Shown: positions 63,721-64,000 of the stretch, piece after piece
How positions within the stretch are numbered: position 1 is the first letter of the stretch
How the letters are laid out: every line of letters starts with the position of its first letter
Assembly (NCBI GenBank): GCA_963969495.1
Contig: OZ018331.1
Location: 147,418,387 to 147,482,386, forward strand
Source of the DNA: Ceratothoa steindachneri
Taxonomy: Eukaryota > Arthropoda > Malacostraca > Isopoda > Cymothoidae
DNA length: 64,000 nucleotides
Reading direction: 5' to 3'
The notes under the pieces: model-generated
The model's database searches: none
What the model saw: only the letters and a program-made list of their open reading frames with translations
Told to the model about the DNA's origin: nothing
Position numbers and translations under genes: made by a program

Positions 63721-64000
63721 AGCACCTCATCGCTATGAAGGGCTAATTTAGTGTCGATAAAAATACCTCGTGCTTAATAAGACAAAGGTTGTGGGGGAGT
63801 TTGTTGGTTTTAGTGGCGTTGCAGCGCGTCAATCACACTTTATGTTTGATGTTGAAGTGTTAAATATTACATCTCTTCCCACTTATCTTCATATTTTCTG
63901 TAGTTTTGACATCTTTGGTTCACCCACTTTCCTTATCTCCCTTTTCTTTTTAATCTTCTTTAGTCGGGTAAGCCGATGTTTACAACTCGTTTAGTTCTTC
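63721..64000. other. Window end, unassigned
   Basis: No motif recognised in the last 280 bp. Confidence 0.45.

Overview
The window reads as eukaryotic nuclear DNA packed with transposable elements. It holds one plausible host gene, split across a very long intron. Non-LTR retrotransposons with CR1-like and I-like (RNase H) reverse transcriptases, Penelope-like elements with GIY-YIG endonucleases, LTR retrotransposons with gag but no visible pol, hAT-type and mariner DNA transposons, a PIF/Harbinger element with a MADF/BESS partner gene, long (TA)n tracts and a C2H2 zinc-finger gene with 'FKCSFCPYQA' fingers together suggest an arthropod, most likely a decapod crustacean. That assignment is inference; no database search was possible.

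Layout. 1-13.3 kb: CR1-like LINE family A (3' tails of repeated TTATG) and CR1-like family B (an ORF1 with an SGNH/GDSL-like domain, then endonuclease and RT). Family B lies on the minus strand, and its ORF1-endonuclease-RT-start segment is repeated head to tail with a 3.04-kb period (3116-10872). Two family A copies in opposite orientation cut the family B RT within 90 bp of each other. 13.3-20.7 kb: a mosaic of LINE relics, including a family A copy with a 183-bp insert between 60-bp direct repeats and a 446-bp tandem duplication of its 3' end. 20.7-29.9 kb: four nested insertions. A diverged A-like LINE is split by a 7.5-kb hAT-like element (target duplication AACAAAGA), which is split by an LTR retrotransposon (target duplication CCCAT), whose 5' LTR is split by a nearly intact family A LINE. 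30-40 kb: a CR1/L2-like relic, a Penelope-like relic with an inverted 5' end, a dead mariner, LTR and LINE-2-like fragments, and an I-like LINE 3' end with a perfect stem-loop.

41-59.2 kb: two similar phase-0 exons (40995-41156, 41283-41441) and a phase-0 terminal exon with ten C2H2 fingers (58171-59217) can be joined into one transcription-factor-like gene. The 16.7-kb intron between them holds an I-like LINE with ORF1 (41.9-45.3 kb), a Penelope RT relic, and a second I-like LINE. That second LINE is split first by an LTR retrotransposon, itself carrying a PIF/Harbinger element (spliced MADF/BESS gene facing a transposase relic), and then by a 455-bp hAT MITE. Further on, another hAT element carries a palindrome of two Penelope-like copies. 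59.2-64 kb: a LINE C-terminal fragment, tRNA-related SINE-like repeats and a degraded LINE RT.

Except for the zinc-finger gene, almost every coding stretch belongs to a mobile element. Most copies carry stops, frameshifts or truncations; family A (24.6-27.7 kb) and family B ORF1/endonuclease are the best preserved. Stretches where I see nothing are marked as such.
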